From Planctomycetaceae bacterium (GTDB lineage: Bacteria; Planctomycetota; Planctomycetia; Planctomycetales; Planctomycetaceae), in contig JAKFUG010000022.1 of assembly GCA_021732785.1 (NCBI GenBank), positions 124,001 to 188,000 on the forward strand: DNA of 64,000 bases, written 5' to 3'. Below, in pieces: positions 8,931-17,087 of this stretch (its first letter is position 1; every line of letters starts with the position of its first letter). The notes beneath the pieces are model-generated. The model was not told the origin of the DNA and made no database searches. It worked only from the letters and a program-made list of their open reading frames with translations. A program made the translations under genes and the position numbers.

Positions 8931-8965
8931 AACGCCCGGCATGATCACAATGCCGGGCGTTTCTT
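8931..8965. terminator. Bidirectional rho-independent terminator
   Basis: 12-base stem AACGCCCGGCAT / ATGCCGGGCGTT with a 7-base loop, followed by TTCTT on plus and AATGG/TTCATTGG-side on minus. It lies between the convergent GDSL hydrolase and TolC-family genes. Confidence 0.8.
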
Positions 8966-8986
8966 GATTGAATGGTCGCAGCAGTG

Positions 8987-11062
8987 CTAGGGAGTGGCCA
9001 TCGGCGGCAGGGCTTCATCCGCGGTTTCCGGCACCCAATCGGATGTGGCGGGCAGGGTCGAGACGCCGCCATACGTCGGTGGATACGGCGACGCGAATGC
9101 GGGCGGTTCGGCTTCCAGCTTGTCGTTTTCGAAGGCGAAGCTGCGGGCCCACGCGCGTCGCAAGGCTTCGTCGTAAGCCGCGGGAGTCCAGCCCCCTTCG
9201 GCCATATGAATGTTGTTGTCGTCGAGCAATGATCCCTTCCGCGCTCGCAGATCGGTCAATGCCTGATTGTATTTCACGAGGGCGTTGTAGTAACCGACTT
9301 CGGCGGCCGCGACGTTGGCCTGGCTGCGAAGGACCAGGTCGACCGGAATGCGACCCGCTTCATATTCCCTTTGAACCGCATCGACTTCCGTTTTTGCCGC
9401 ATCGCGACGGAAGAGATTCGACTGGGCCACCTGATACCACCAATCCATCATCTGGAAGGCACTGCTCAATTCGTGGCTGATTTCCAGTTCCTGCGCGGCG
9501 AGCACGGCCCGCGATTTCGCCAGCCGGAATTCGAGATTGTGTTTCTGTGCGAGCGCCTGGCGGAATCCGATCGGCATCGAGAATTCGAGACCGACGTCCC
9601 AACTCGCCTGGTTGCCGCGCAACAACGAACCGTACGCGCTGTTGTAACCGCGTGCCGTGATGCCATCGTTGTTGGTGCCGGCGAGCAAGTCGTCACCGAA
9701 GCCGTTGAGTTGGTAGCCGCCCGCTGCGTCCAGACGGGGTTTAACGAGGCTCTCCGCCGCGGTCAGTTGCAGTTCGATACTTTTGATCGACCATTTCTGT
9801 CGGCGAAGTTCCACACGGCGAACGAGCGATTCCGAGAGTGCCATCCGCCAATCGCTAACGAATTCCGCAGCGAGCGGTTCGTCTGCTGGTCGCAAGATGC
9901 GCCCGTCATTCACCGGTAAACCGATCAGTCGCCGGAGTTGTCCTTCGGTGGAATACAGCGTTCCGACGGCGTTTTCGAGGCGAATGCGGCTCGCGAAATA
10001 GTTTTGTCGCGCCTGGGCTTCGTCGACAATCGTCCCGCCTTTGGACCCCGCTTCCATCCGCTTCCGCGCAGAACGCCAGACCGTATGAGCGGCATCGCGG
10101 GCGGTCTGTTCGGCATCGTACGTGCGATAGGCGAGGTACAGTTCCCAGTACAAATCTTCTACATCGCGCACGAGATTCGTAACGTTCAATTCCATGTCGG
10201 CGAGGGTGATGTCGGTGTTGATGCGGGCAATAATCACGCCACCATCGGTCTGCGAGATTCCGGGAACCGTTCGCAGAATGGGACCGGCGGTCCGCGTGTA
10301 ATCGACCCCGGCTCCGGCCCACAACGGTTGACGATAATCGGCACGCAGAGAGCCGCGGTAGTTCGACGGGAACAACTGGAACAGTTGGTTCGCCGAGTTA
10401 TAGCCCCAATTCTGACTGACTTCGAACGCGCCCCCGTTGGCCATGACTTTCTGTAATGACGTGTTCCACTGGCCGCTGTCGACTTGCAGCGTTTGACCGG
10501 TACCAATGGCACCGAGCAGGAAGTTGTTCTGCACCAGGGCGCTGCGGCTGGTTGAGAGCGAGGTTTTGAACTGGGCATCGAAGGCGGACAGTGCCGCTTC
10601 CGGTCCGCGTTGGAAGAACCCGGAATTCGTTTCCTGAATGGCCGTATCGTAGTTCGAGGCCACTCGATCGGGGCTCGTCATCAGCGGGTTCGCCGGCGAC
10701 TTAAACGTGCCGCGGGCGCGGATGATTTTGTTGTTATGGAGTGCTTGCTCGAGGGCCTCCGCGAGCGAGATCTCGAACGGTGCCATCTTTGCCGGATCAC
10801 GAACCGTTGCCGGTCGTTCGCTGTAGTCCAGAATCGGGTCAATATCCGAGTGGACGTGCGCGTATTCAATTTCGGTGGCGGTCTGCTTGTAGTGCTTCAG
10901 GTCCGCATCCCCCAGATAGTGAATCTGCTTGGGGGAATGGCAGCCGACGAGTTGACCGGCCACACAGGCAGCGGCGATCCAACCCCGGCAAGCGCGGGTC
11001 GATGGAAACCATCGTGTTCGCCACAATCGCATGGGCCTGAAGACCTTGTGAGAAAGCGTCAT
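8987..11062 (-). CDS. TolC-family outer-membrane efflux lipoprotein
   Basis: 691 residues, longer than classical TolC (about 490). The N-terminus has a signal sequence ending in the lipobox LVGC at Cys41, so the mature protein is probably lipid-anchored in the outer membrane. Two outer-membrane efflux protein repeats follow, with the usual helical signatures (VRDVEDLYWELYLAYRT; ELSSAFQMMDWWYQVAQS; AAAEVGYYNALVKYNQALTDL near the C-terminus). It would form the trimeric exit channel for an RND, ABC or MFS export system, but no adaptor or pump gene is adjacent, so the partner is unknown. Divergent from the pterin dehydratase gene across about 200 bases. Confidence 0.93.
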   Translation of the reverse strand: MTLSHKVFRPMRLWRTRWFPSTRACRGWIAAACVAGQLVGCHSPKQIHYLGDADLKHYKQTATEIEYAHVHSDIDPILDYSERPATVRDPAKMAPFEISLAEALEQALHNNKIIRARGTFKSPANPLMTSPDRVASNYDTAIQETNSGFFQRGPEAALSAFDAQFKTSLSTSRSALVQNNFLLGAIGTGQTLQVDSGQWNTSLQKVMANGGAFEVSQNWGYNSANQLFQLFPSNYRGSLRADYRQPLWAGAGVDYTRTAGPILRTVPGISQTDGGVIIARINTDITLADMELNVTNLVRDVEDLYWELYLAYRTYDAEQTARDAAHTVWRSARKRMEAGSKGGTIVDEAQARQNYFASRIRLENAVGTLYSTEGQLRRLIGLPVNDGRILRPADEPLAAEFVSDWRMALSESLVRRVELRRQKWSIKSIELQLTAAESLVKPRLDAAGGYQLNGFGDDLLAGTNNDGITARGYNSAYGSLLRGNQASWDVGLEFSMPIGFRQALAQKHNLEFRLAKSRAVLAAQELEISHELSSAFQMMDWWYQVAQSNLFRRDAAKTEVDAVQREYEAGRIPVDLVLRSQANVAAAEVGYYNALVKYNQALTDLRARKGSLLDDNNIHMAEGGWTPAAYDEALRRAWARSFAFENDKLEAEPPAFASPYPPTYGGVSTLPATSDWVPETADEALPPMATP

Positions 11063-11264
11063 CGTGCAAACTCAGTCGTACGGAGAGCCACCGGCGCTGA
11101 GCGCGTTCCGAATCACAAAGGTTGCGCAACCCTCACGGGTGTTATCGTCGTTAAAGTCCACTGCGCTTCGGAAATTCTTCTTGAGATCGTGCGTTTTCGT
11201 TGTAAGATGATTTAAGTAAAAGAGATGCGTTCATCGGGCCGTCCATCCACGCAAAGGGATCCGG

Positions 11265-11633
11265 ATGACAGCGACCGCACTTTGCAGCAAAAGATGCGTT
11301 CCGTGCGAAGGGGGCGTGGCTCCGCTCACCGCTCTCGAAGCCGCGGAATTCTGTCGTCAGCTCACCGGCTGGACGATCACCGCCGATGGGCAGCGGATTC
11401 GTAAAGAATGGGTGGTCAAGCACTTCGACGCCGCAATGGCCTTTTTTCACCGCATCGCGACGGTCGCCAATGCAGAGGGGCATCATCCGGACTTGCACCT
11501 GGTTGGTTTCCGCAACGTTGCGGTTGAAATCTGGACGCACGCCATCGGCGGATTGTCCGAAAACGATTTCATTCTCGCAGCGAAGATCGATGAATTGCCC
11601 GTGGAGCGCAAGCTGCCTCCGAGCCCGAAATAG
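11265..11633 (+). CDS. phhB: Pterin-4a-carbinolamine dehydratase
   Basis: 122 residues. The conserved core EGHHPDLHLVGFRNVAVEIW followed by TH is the PCD/DCoH motif with the catalytic histidines; it dehydrates 4a-hydroxytetrahydropterin and so recycles tetrahydrobiopterin-type cofactor. The typical N-terminal GWTITADGQRIRKEW segment is present. The first about 20 residues, including CSKRCVPCEGG, are an extension often seen in bacterial members. AGGG lies six bases before the ATG. No phenylalanine hydroxylase gene is nearby, so the role here may be the molybdopterin- or folate-related one suggested for orphan PCDs; that is inference. Confidence 0.95.
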   Translation: MTATALCSKRCVPCEGGVAPLTALEAAEFCRQLTGWTITADGQRIRKEWVVKHFDAAMAFFHRIATVANAEGHHPDLHLVGFRNVAVEIWTHAIGGLSENDFILAAKIDELPVERKLPPSPK

Positions 11634-11984
11634 CGACGGTCATCTACCCGTTGCACGATTGTGCATCTTTTTTGCGCAATCAAGAGGCGCTGTCCCCACG
11701 CTGTCGGAGGGGTCGCGAACCAACTCGCTTTGGTTTCTACCTACGTCGCGTCTCTTTTAGGTAGATCGGTGCCATCCCAATTGGGTAAAAATGCCCAATT
11801 TCACGAATTCTGAGTCATCGGTACGCTGCTTGCTGCCGTATTTCTGACGGGGGAGGGTTCTTTCTCCTCCGTCCTTCATTTTTTGGCTGCCGCGGTTGAC
11901 GGCCCTTCCATTTTCAACCGCAACGGGAGGCTCCTCAGCGAGTCTCAAAAACGTCTTAGTCTCTTCTCATTCAGGGGTTACGAA
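11634..11984. other. Intergenic gap with one small hairpin, no gene seen
   Basis: About 350 bases between phhB and the STAS gene. The only structure noticed is the inverted repeat AATTGGG / CCCAATT at 11779-11800 (8-base loop). The sequence is more AT-rich than the flanking genes and includes GGTAG words around 11740 and 11760, but no coding frame with a convincing start is present. The STAS promoter presumably lies here. Confidence 0.5.
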
Positions 11985-12308
11985 ATGCTGGCTGTCGGAA
12001 ATCTGGAAGTCTATGAAGCCGGGCCGTTGACGGTCGTCGGCTTCGGCGGTCGGGAAGTCCTCGATCATGTGAATGTGGCAGAATGCCGCGATGAGTTGGT
12101 GAATTTGATCCAAGAGAACCAATGCGAGTCGCTCGCGGTCGATCTGACCGGGGTGCGATTGATTCCCAGCGGATTGTTGGGCTTGCTCGCGTCGATTCAC
12201 AAACTCGGCGTGGAACTGCACCTCTACAATGCCTGCGACGATATCCGGGAAGTGCTGGAGATCACCAAGTTGAATCGGATGATTCAGCTTCACGAAGTGG
12301 CCGTGTAA
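11985..12308 (+). CDS. STAS-domain anti-sigma-factor antagonist-like protein
   Basis: 107 residues from the ATG at 11985 (AGGGG eight bases upstream). The whole protein is one STAS domain: LEVYEAGPLTVVGFGGREVL, then SLAVDLTGVRLIPSGLLGLL, where Ser62 stands at the position phosphorylated in SpoIIAA/RsbV. Such proteins bind a partner anti-sigma kinase and release a sigma factor when dephosphorylated. No RsbW-like kinase, phosphatase or sigma gene is adjacent, so it is an orphan switch. The longer frame reading back to 11883 is unlikely to be translated because it lacks a ribosome site. Confidence 0.88.
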   Translation: MLAVGNLEVYEAGPLTVVGFGGREVLDHVNVAECRDELVNLIQENQCESLAVDLTGVRLIPSGLLGLLASIHKLGVELHLYNACDDIREVLEITKLNRMIQLHEVAV

Positions 12309-12318
12309 CCGCGGTTTC

Positions 12319-12390
12319 ATTCCGGTCTCGGCCGGAATCGCGAGCACATTCAACCGCCCGCGGGGTGACACCCGCGGGCGGTTTCGTTTT
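12319..12390 (+). terminator. Tandem hairpins with T-tract after the STAS gene
   Basis: A first hairpin ATTCCGG / CCGGAAT at 12319-12338 is followed by an 11-base GC-only stem CCGCCCGCGGG / CCCGCGGGCGG at 12354-12381 and then TTTCGTTTT. The second hairpin is a good rho-independent terminator, eleven bases or more after the STAS stop. Confidence 0.85.
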
Positions 12391-12489
12391 GGTGTTCGAT
12401 TGACGTCCGTCCTGCCATTGACGACGCTACGCCATCCGCTAAGGGAAATCCATGGAGGCGCGATGCCTCCCCGTGAAGTAGGAATTCGG

Positions 12490-14289
12490 ATGGGCTGGGA
12501 AGCGTGGCTGGTTCTGGGTGTAGTTCTGCTGCTGGTACTCGCGCTCGCGCAGGAAATTGCCGGGGCCGACATTCTCTGTTTGAGCGCCTTGGCGATCTTT
12601 CTCGCCGTGAGCGAGGCCATGCGCGCGGTGGGACTGAAATCCACCTTGCCGAAAGTGGGTGAAATCGTCCGGGACTTCGGCAGTCCGGGCCTCATTACCG
12701 TCGGCCTGCTCTTTGTCGTTGTCGCCGGCCTCATTCAAACCGGGGCGATGAGCATTCTCACGGAGCCGTTTTTAGGACGCCCCAAGACCGTCTTCTCTGC
12801 GCAACTCCGATTGCTGATTCCCGTCACATCGATGAGTGCGTTTCTGAACAACACGCCGATTGTGGCGATGTTCATGCCGGTCTGCGACGACATCTGCAAG
12901 AAGGCCAACATCAGCCCGTCGAAGCTCTTCATGCCGATGGCCTTTGCCGCGACATTCGGCGGCGTCTGCACCATCATCGGGACGAGTACCAACATCGTCG
13001 TGAATCTGGCGCTCAAATCGTCCGGTCGCGAACCGTTTTCCATGTGGGAAATCTCGTGGGTCGGTATCCCGTGCGCACTCGCGGGTGTTGTTTACATGCT
13101 GACCTTGAGCCAATGGTTGCTTCCCGATCGCAAACCCGCCGTCAGCCTCAGCGACGACCCCCGCCAGTACACGGTTGAAATGGAAGTGGAAGCCGGCGGC
13201 ACGCTCGAAGGCAAAAGTATTGAACAAGCCGGGCTGCGGCATCTCCCCGGCTTATATCTGGTCGAGATCGAACGGGGCATGGACATCATTCCCGCGGTCA
13301 GTCCGAAAGAACGCCTGCAAGCGAATGATCGGCTGGTCTTTGTCGGCATCGTCGAATCGGTGGTCGACTTGCGGAAGATGCGCGGGTTGCGTCCCGCAAC
13401 GAATCAGGTCTTCAAGCTCGATGCGCCGGATACACACCGTTCGCTGATTGAAGCCGTCGTCTCCAATCGTTGCCCGCTCGTGGGAAAGAACATTCGTGAA
13501 GGCCGCTTCCGATCGACCTATGATGCGGCGGTGATTGCCGTCGGCCGCGGCGGACAGCGTATCCCCGGCAAAATCGGGGATATTGTGCTCCAACCGGGCG
13601 ATACGTTGTTACTGGAAGCCCACCAGGATTTCGTTCGGCAACAGCGCAATTCGAACCACTTTTTTCTCGTCAGCAGCGTCGAGAACTCGACGCCCATGCG
13701 GCATCAAAAAGCGTGGACGGCATTGATCATTCTCGGGGCGATGGTCTTTGCCAGCAGCATTGCGAACATCGATATTCTGGCCGCGGCGTTGTGTGCCGGG
13801 ATCGCCATGCTGGTGACGCGGTGTGTCACGGGAACGGAGGCCCGGCAGTCCATCGACTGGCCGGTGTTAACAACCATCGGTGCCGCCGCCGGGATTGCCA
13901 AGGCCATTGAATCGACGGGGCTGGCCGCGGCGGTCACGGATCGCATGATCTCGATCGGCGGAGACAATGCCTGGGTGCAACTGGGCTTGCTCTATTTCAT
14001 TACGATGATCTTGACCGAACTGGTGACCAACAATGCTGCCGCCCAGTTGATGTTCCCGCTGGCGATGGCGACGGTGACCCGGTTGAATGTCAACTACATG
14101 CCATTCGCAGCGGCGATCATGATTGCCGCTTCCATGGGGTTTGCCACGCCGTTCGGGTATCAAACGAATCTGATGGTTTACGGCCCGGGGGGATACAAGT
14201 TTTCCGATTATCTGCGCGTCGGTATCCCGCTCGATCTCCTGATGATGGTGGTGACCGTCGCGCTCGCGCCGTTGGTGTGGCCGTTTTGA
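12490..14289 (+). CDS. SLC13-type divalent-anion:sodium symporter with two RCK_C domains
   Basis: 599 residues from ATG 12490 (TAGGAA seven bases upstream; an ATG at 12463 sits inside a GGAGGC/GCCTCC hairpin). N- and C-terminal blocks of hydrophobic helices flank a soluble centre of two TrkA-C/RCK_C domains (about residues 205-290 and 320-400; VEMEVEAGGTLEGKSI, NDRLVFVGI, LQPGDTLLLEAH). The paired transport loops are SAFLNNTPIVAMFMPVC and LTELVTNNAAAQLMFPLA, the SNT/SLC13 signature. Proteins of this layout move sulfate or other anions or dicarboxylates; the ligand of the RCK domains is unknown. The downstream sulfur-amino-acid enzyme starting 25 bases later makes sulfate a reasonable guess. 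Confidence 0.9.
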   Translation: MGWEAWLVLGVVLLLVLALAQEIAGADILCLSALAIFLAVSEAMRAVGLKSTLPKVGEIVRDFGSPGLITVGLLFVVVAGLIQTGAMSILTEPFLGRPKTVFSAQLRLLIPVTSMSAFLNNTPIVAMFMPVCDDICKKANISPSKLFMPMAFAATFGGVCTIIGTSTNIVVNLALKSSGREPFSMWEISWVGIPCALAGVVYMLTLSQWLLPDRKPAVSLSDDPRQYTVEMEVEAGGTLEGKSIEQAGLRHLPGLYLVEIERGMDIIPAVSPKERLQANDRLVFVGIVESVVDLRKMRGLRPATNQVFKLDAPDTHRSLIEAVVSNRCPLVGKNIREGRFRSTYDAAVIAVGRGGQRIPGKIGDIVLQPGDTLLLEAHQDFVRQQRNSNHFFLVSSVENSTPMRHQKAWTALIILGAMVFASSIANIDILAAALCAGIAMLVTRCVTGTEARQSIDWPVLTTIGAAAGIAKAIESTGLAAAVTDRMISIGGDNAWVQLGLLYFITMILTELVTNNAAAQLMFPLAMATVTRLNVNYMPFAAAIMIAASMGFATPFGYQTNLMVYGPGGYKFSDYLRVGIPLDLLMMVVTVALAPLVWPF

Positions 14290-14313
14290 AGCGCACTCCA
14301 CCGAGGATTGATC

Positions 14314-15510
14314 ATGTCCCATGAAGTCCCGAAGACAAGTTCCGACGCCACGATTGCCGCTCGCGGGGGGTGGGTGCCCGAATTCGTCACGCGCCCCAGC
14401 GCGCCGCCGATCTACATGACCACGGCGTTCGATCTGGATGACCTTTCACAGTTGGACTCGGTCGCCTCCGGTCGCGAGGCGGGGTACATCTACACGCGCG
14501 ATGGCAACCCCAATCATGAAGCCTTCGCGGCGGATGTCGCCAAGTTGGAAGGGGCCAATGCGGGAATCGCCTGTGCGTCGGGGATGGGTGCGCTCACCGC
14601 CGCTCTGCTGGCCATGGTGAAGACCGGCGATCACATCGTCGCCGCCCGCGTTCTCTACGGCCGGACGGGGCAACTGATCAATCATCTCTGCTCTTCGTTC
14701 GGCGTGACGGTGACGTACGTGGATATCACGGACGTTGCCGCCATTCGTGCGGCCTGTACGCCGAAGACGCAGTTGGCACTCATCGAAAGCGTGTCGAATC
14801 CACTGGTGGAAGTGGCCGACATCCCGGCCGTCGTGCAGGCATTGGGATCGGTTCCGTTGCTGGTCGATAACACGTTCGCGACACCGAGCCTGCTCCGTCC
14901 GATCGATCATGGTGCTCAACTGGTGTGGCACAGCGCATCGAAATATCTGAATGGTCACGGCGACGTGATGCTCGGGGTCATGGTGGGCGCGAATGCTCTG
15001 ATGCGGAAGATCAGAGGGGCCTTGTCGCTGTATGGGATGAACAGCAATCCGATGGAATCGTGGCTCGGGTCACGCGGACTACGCACGTTGCCATTGCGGA
15101 TGGCGCGAGTTTCGGAGACGGCGCTCACCGTGGCGCAGGATCTGGAAAAGCAGTCGGCGATCAATCGCGTGTTCTATCCAGGGCTGTCGTCACACGCGAC
15201 GCATGCGCTTGCGAAGCGGTTGATGCCGCGCGGTCAGGGGGGCATGCTGGCTTTCGATTTGAAAGGGGGCCGGAACGCCGTCGATGCGTTGTTCCGCTTG
15301 CTGGCGGAGACGATTCCATTTTCGCCGACGCTCGCCGATGCCCGGACCACGTTGTCTTATCCCGCGGGGACATCACACAAGTTCATGACCGCTGCGGAAC
15401 GCGCTGCCTGCGGGATCACCGACGGGCTCGTGCGGCTATCGGTCGGCCTGGAAGATGCGAACGATCTCATGAAAGAACTCGGCGCGGCGCTCGGACGAAT
15501 CGCCCAGTGA
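14314..15510 (+). CDS. Cys/Met-metabolism PLP-dependent enzyme (methionine gamma-lyase / O-acetylhomoserine sulfhydrylase type)
   Basis: 398 residues from ATG 14314, with GAGG seven bases upstream, 24 bases after the transporter stop and so probably in one operon with it. PLP fold type I of the trans-sulfuration family: YTRDGNPNHEAFAADVAKLE, ASGMGALTAALLAMVKTGDH, VDNTFATPSLLRP and the Schiff-base lysine in HSASKYLNGHGDVMLG. It would act on a sulfur amino acid or O-acyl-homoserine; lyase and synthase members cannot be told apart confidently by eye. A second member of the family starts at 63540. Confidence 0.92.
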   Translation: MSHEVPKTSSDATIAARGGWVPEFVTRPSAPPIYMTTAFDLDDLSQLDSVASGREAGYIYTRDGNPNHEAFAADVAKLEGANAGIACASGMGALTAALLAMVKTGDHIVAARVLYGRTGQLINHLCSSFGVTVTYVDITDVAAIRAACTPKTQLALIESVSNPLVEVADIPAVVQALGSVPLLVDNTFATPSLLRPIDHGAQLVWHSASKYLNGHGDVMLGVMVGANALMRKIRGALSLYGMNSNPMESWLGSRGLRTLPLRMARVSETALTVAQDLEKQSAINRVFYPGLSSHATHALAKRLMPRGQGGMLAFDLKGGRNAVDALFRLLAETIPFSPTLADARTTLSYPAGTSHKFMTAAERAACGITDGLVRLSVGLEDANDLMKELGAALGRIAQ

Positions 15511-15532
15511 GAATTGGCGGTGTCGCTGGTGT

Positions 15533-16243
15533 TCAGTTCTTGGTGAGAGCGGGAGCGCGTCCCCCCGAACGCAGAGTTTCCGCGGCAATCTCCAGCGCTT
15601 CACCGGCGAGACCTGCCTCCTGCATCTGCGCGATCGCCCGGTCGATGTCGTATTCGACCCGCCGGAATTCGAGTCGGCCGTTTTCAATCACGGCATACGC
15701 CGCCCGTGGGTCACCGTCGCGCGGCTGCCCGACACTTCCCGGATTGATCACTTTGCAGCGTTCGAGTTCCACGCACATGGGAACATGGGTGTGACCCACG
15801 CACACATAGTCGGCTTCGATGTCTTTCAATCGCAGTGACCAGGCCAGCGGATCATTCGTCAGATACTCGTCCAGCGGGTCGCGCGGGGTGGCATGCACGA
15901 GATGAAACGTGCGGCCGTCCAGTTGGAGGGTTTGCGTCACCGGCAATCGTGCCAGAAACTTGATGTGCGACGGCATCAGCGATTGCCAGTGCAGCGTGCG
16001 TGTCGCGGCGGCGAGCATACGAAAACCGCTGCCCTGGGTCATCGGAACCCGCTGAGCCGTTGAATGATCGTGATTGCCGCGAACGGCTGCGTGCGCGTGG
16101 TGACGGACCCAATCGATACAAGGGGCGGCATCGGTGCCATATTCGACGATATCGCCGAGGCACAGGCACGCATCAAACGATTCGCGAATTGCGGACAGAG
16201 CAATACTGTTGGCGTGAATATCAGCCAGCAACAGAATCTTCAT
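15533..16243 (-). CDS. YfcE/MJ0936-type metallophosphoesterase
   Basis: 236 residues from ATG 16243 (GAGG five bases upstream). All calcineurin-like metal motifs are visible in order: ADIHAN (about 7-12), GDIVEYG, GNHDHS and GHTHVP, with a final phosphodiesterase-type VINPGSVGQPRDGDPRAAY. A binuclear metal site hydrolysing a phosphoester is expected in the cytosol; the physiological substrate of this subfamily is generally not known. It converges on the PLP enzyme gene with 22 bases between stops. Confidence 0.92.
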   Translation of the reverse strand: MKILLLADIHANSIALSAIRESFDACLCLGDIVEYGTDAAPCIDWVRHHAHAAVRGNHDHSTAQRVPMTQGSGFRMLAAATRTLHWQSLMPSHIKFLARLPVTQTLQLDGRTFHLVHATPRDPLDEYLTNDPLAWSLRLKDIEADYVCVGHTHVPMCVELERCKVINPGSVGQPRDGDPRAAYAVIENGRLEFRRVEYDIDRAIAQMQEAGLAGEALEIAAETLRSGGRAPALTKN

Positions 16244-16316
16244 GCCCACCTCGAGCGAGTTGAAACGATCATGAATTTCGGGAGAAAGGTCTGTCCGCGC
16301 GATCGGGAAAGTTTGT

Positions 16317-16322
16317 TATAAT
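16317..16322 (+). promoter_or_regulatory. Possible -10 element (TATAAT)
   Basis: A perfect TATAAT in a small AT-rich patch, about 150 bases before the unknown gene at 16475. No convincing -35 box is present at the expected distance. Confidence 0.3.
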
Positions 16323-16474
16323 CGACGGCGCATTACCGAGCCAGCCGAAAGAGCGTGTTCGGTTGGAAGCGATCAGTCAACCAGACACCATGCCTGTGGT
16401 GCTTGATTCAAAACGGCGGTGAGACTCTGGCGAATGAGTTCACTGCAAGCCCCGAGTTGTAACGGAGGGAAATC

Positions 16475-16756
16475 TTGGACGCACGCAAGATCGAGTCGCT
16501 GACGCTCAGGGAAAAAATTCGCGACAGCCAGCAATTGGCGCGCGATCTGCATGAGCATCTGACGCAGAATTTTATCCCCAAGGTGGCCGAACTGGTGGCC
16601 GTCGCCATTCCCAATCCCGATGTGGAAGAACGCGTTGCGGATGTGACGATTCGCAATCAAGTCGCAATGGTTCTGGAAAGTGAGCGTTTTCTGGCTCAAA
16701 AGGAAGCCGACCTTTCCGCTTATGCCGTGGCGCTGGTGCGGGAAGCGATCCCGTGA
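16475..16756 (+). CDS. Small conserved-looking protein of unknown function
   Basis: 93 residues read from a TTG at 16475 that has an excellent GGAGGG ribosome site five bases upstream; no ATG or GTG is better placed. The sequence starts (M)DARKIESLTLREKIRDSQQ and is predicted mostly helical and charged, with no signal peptide, cysteines or membrane segment. I do not recognise a family. The codon use matches neighbouring genes. It precedes the Ser/Thr kinase in the same direction with a 331-base gap. Confidence 0.65.
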   Translation: MDARKIESLTLREKIRDSQQLARDLHEHLTQNFIPKVAELVAVAIPNPDVEERVADVTIRNQVAMVLESERFLAQKEADLSAYAVALVREAIP

Positions 16757-17087
16757 GGCGGTTAAGATTATTGATAAGTCTTAGCAGCTTCGCCAGTTAA
16801 GAGAGATTCCAATTGACAGTTACGGGATCGCGGCCAATAATTTGGGAATCTTCGTTTCTCTTTTCTCGTCTCTCCTGTCGTATTGATTCTGAATCCGAGT
16901 GGAAACGCTTGGAAGAGGTGATCTCCAATCCGGGTTTTATCGTTGTGGGCGGCAATTCGGTAGAGCCTAGGCGATACGCGTTGTTCTCGTGTTCGCTCCG
17001 CTTTTAGCCACATCTGTTTCTGCGGTAAGCAGCAGAAGCAGAGTGACCGACGAGCACCGCGGATTTTCCAGGGAGTGATTGCACATC
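16757..17087. other. Gap before the kinase gene, nothing certain
   Basis: 331 bases with lower GC than the surroundings. An open frame of 64 codons (16813-17007) starts without a ribosome site and has no recognisable features, so I leave it uncalled. The kinase promoter presumably lies here. Confidence 0.5.

Noticed and set aside
16813-17007. 64-codon open frame before the kinase gene
   Set aside because: Poor start context, no recognisable domain, AT-rich text unlike neighbouring genes.
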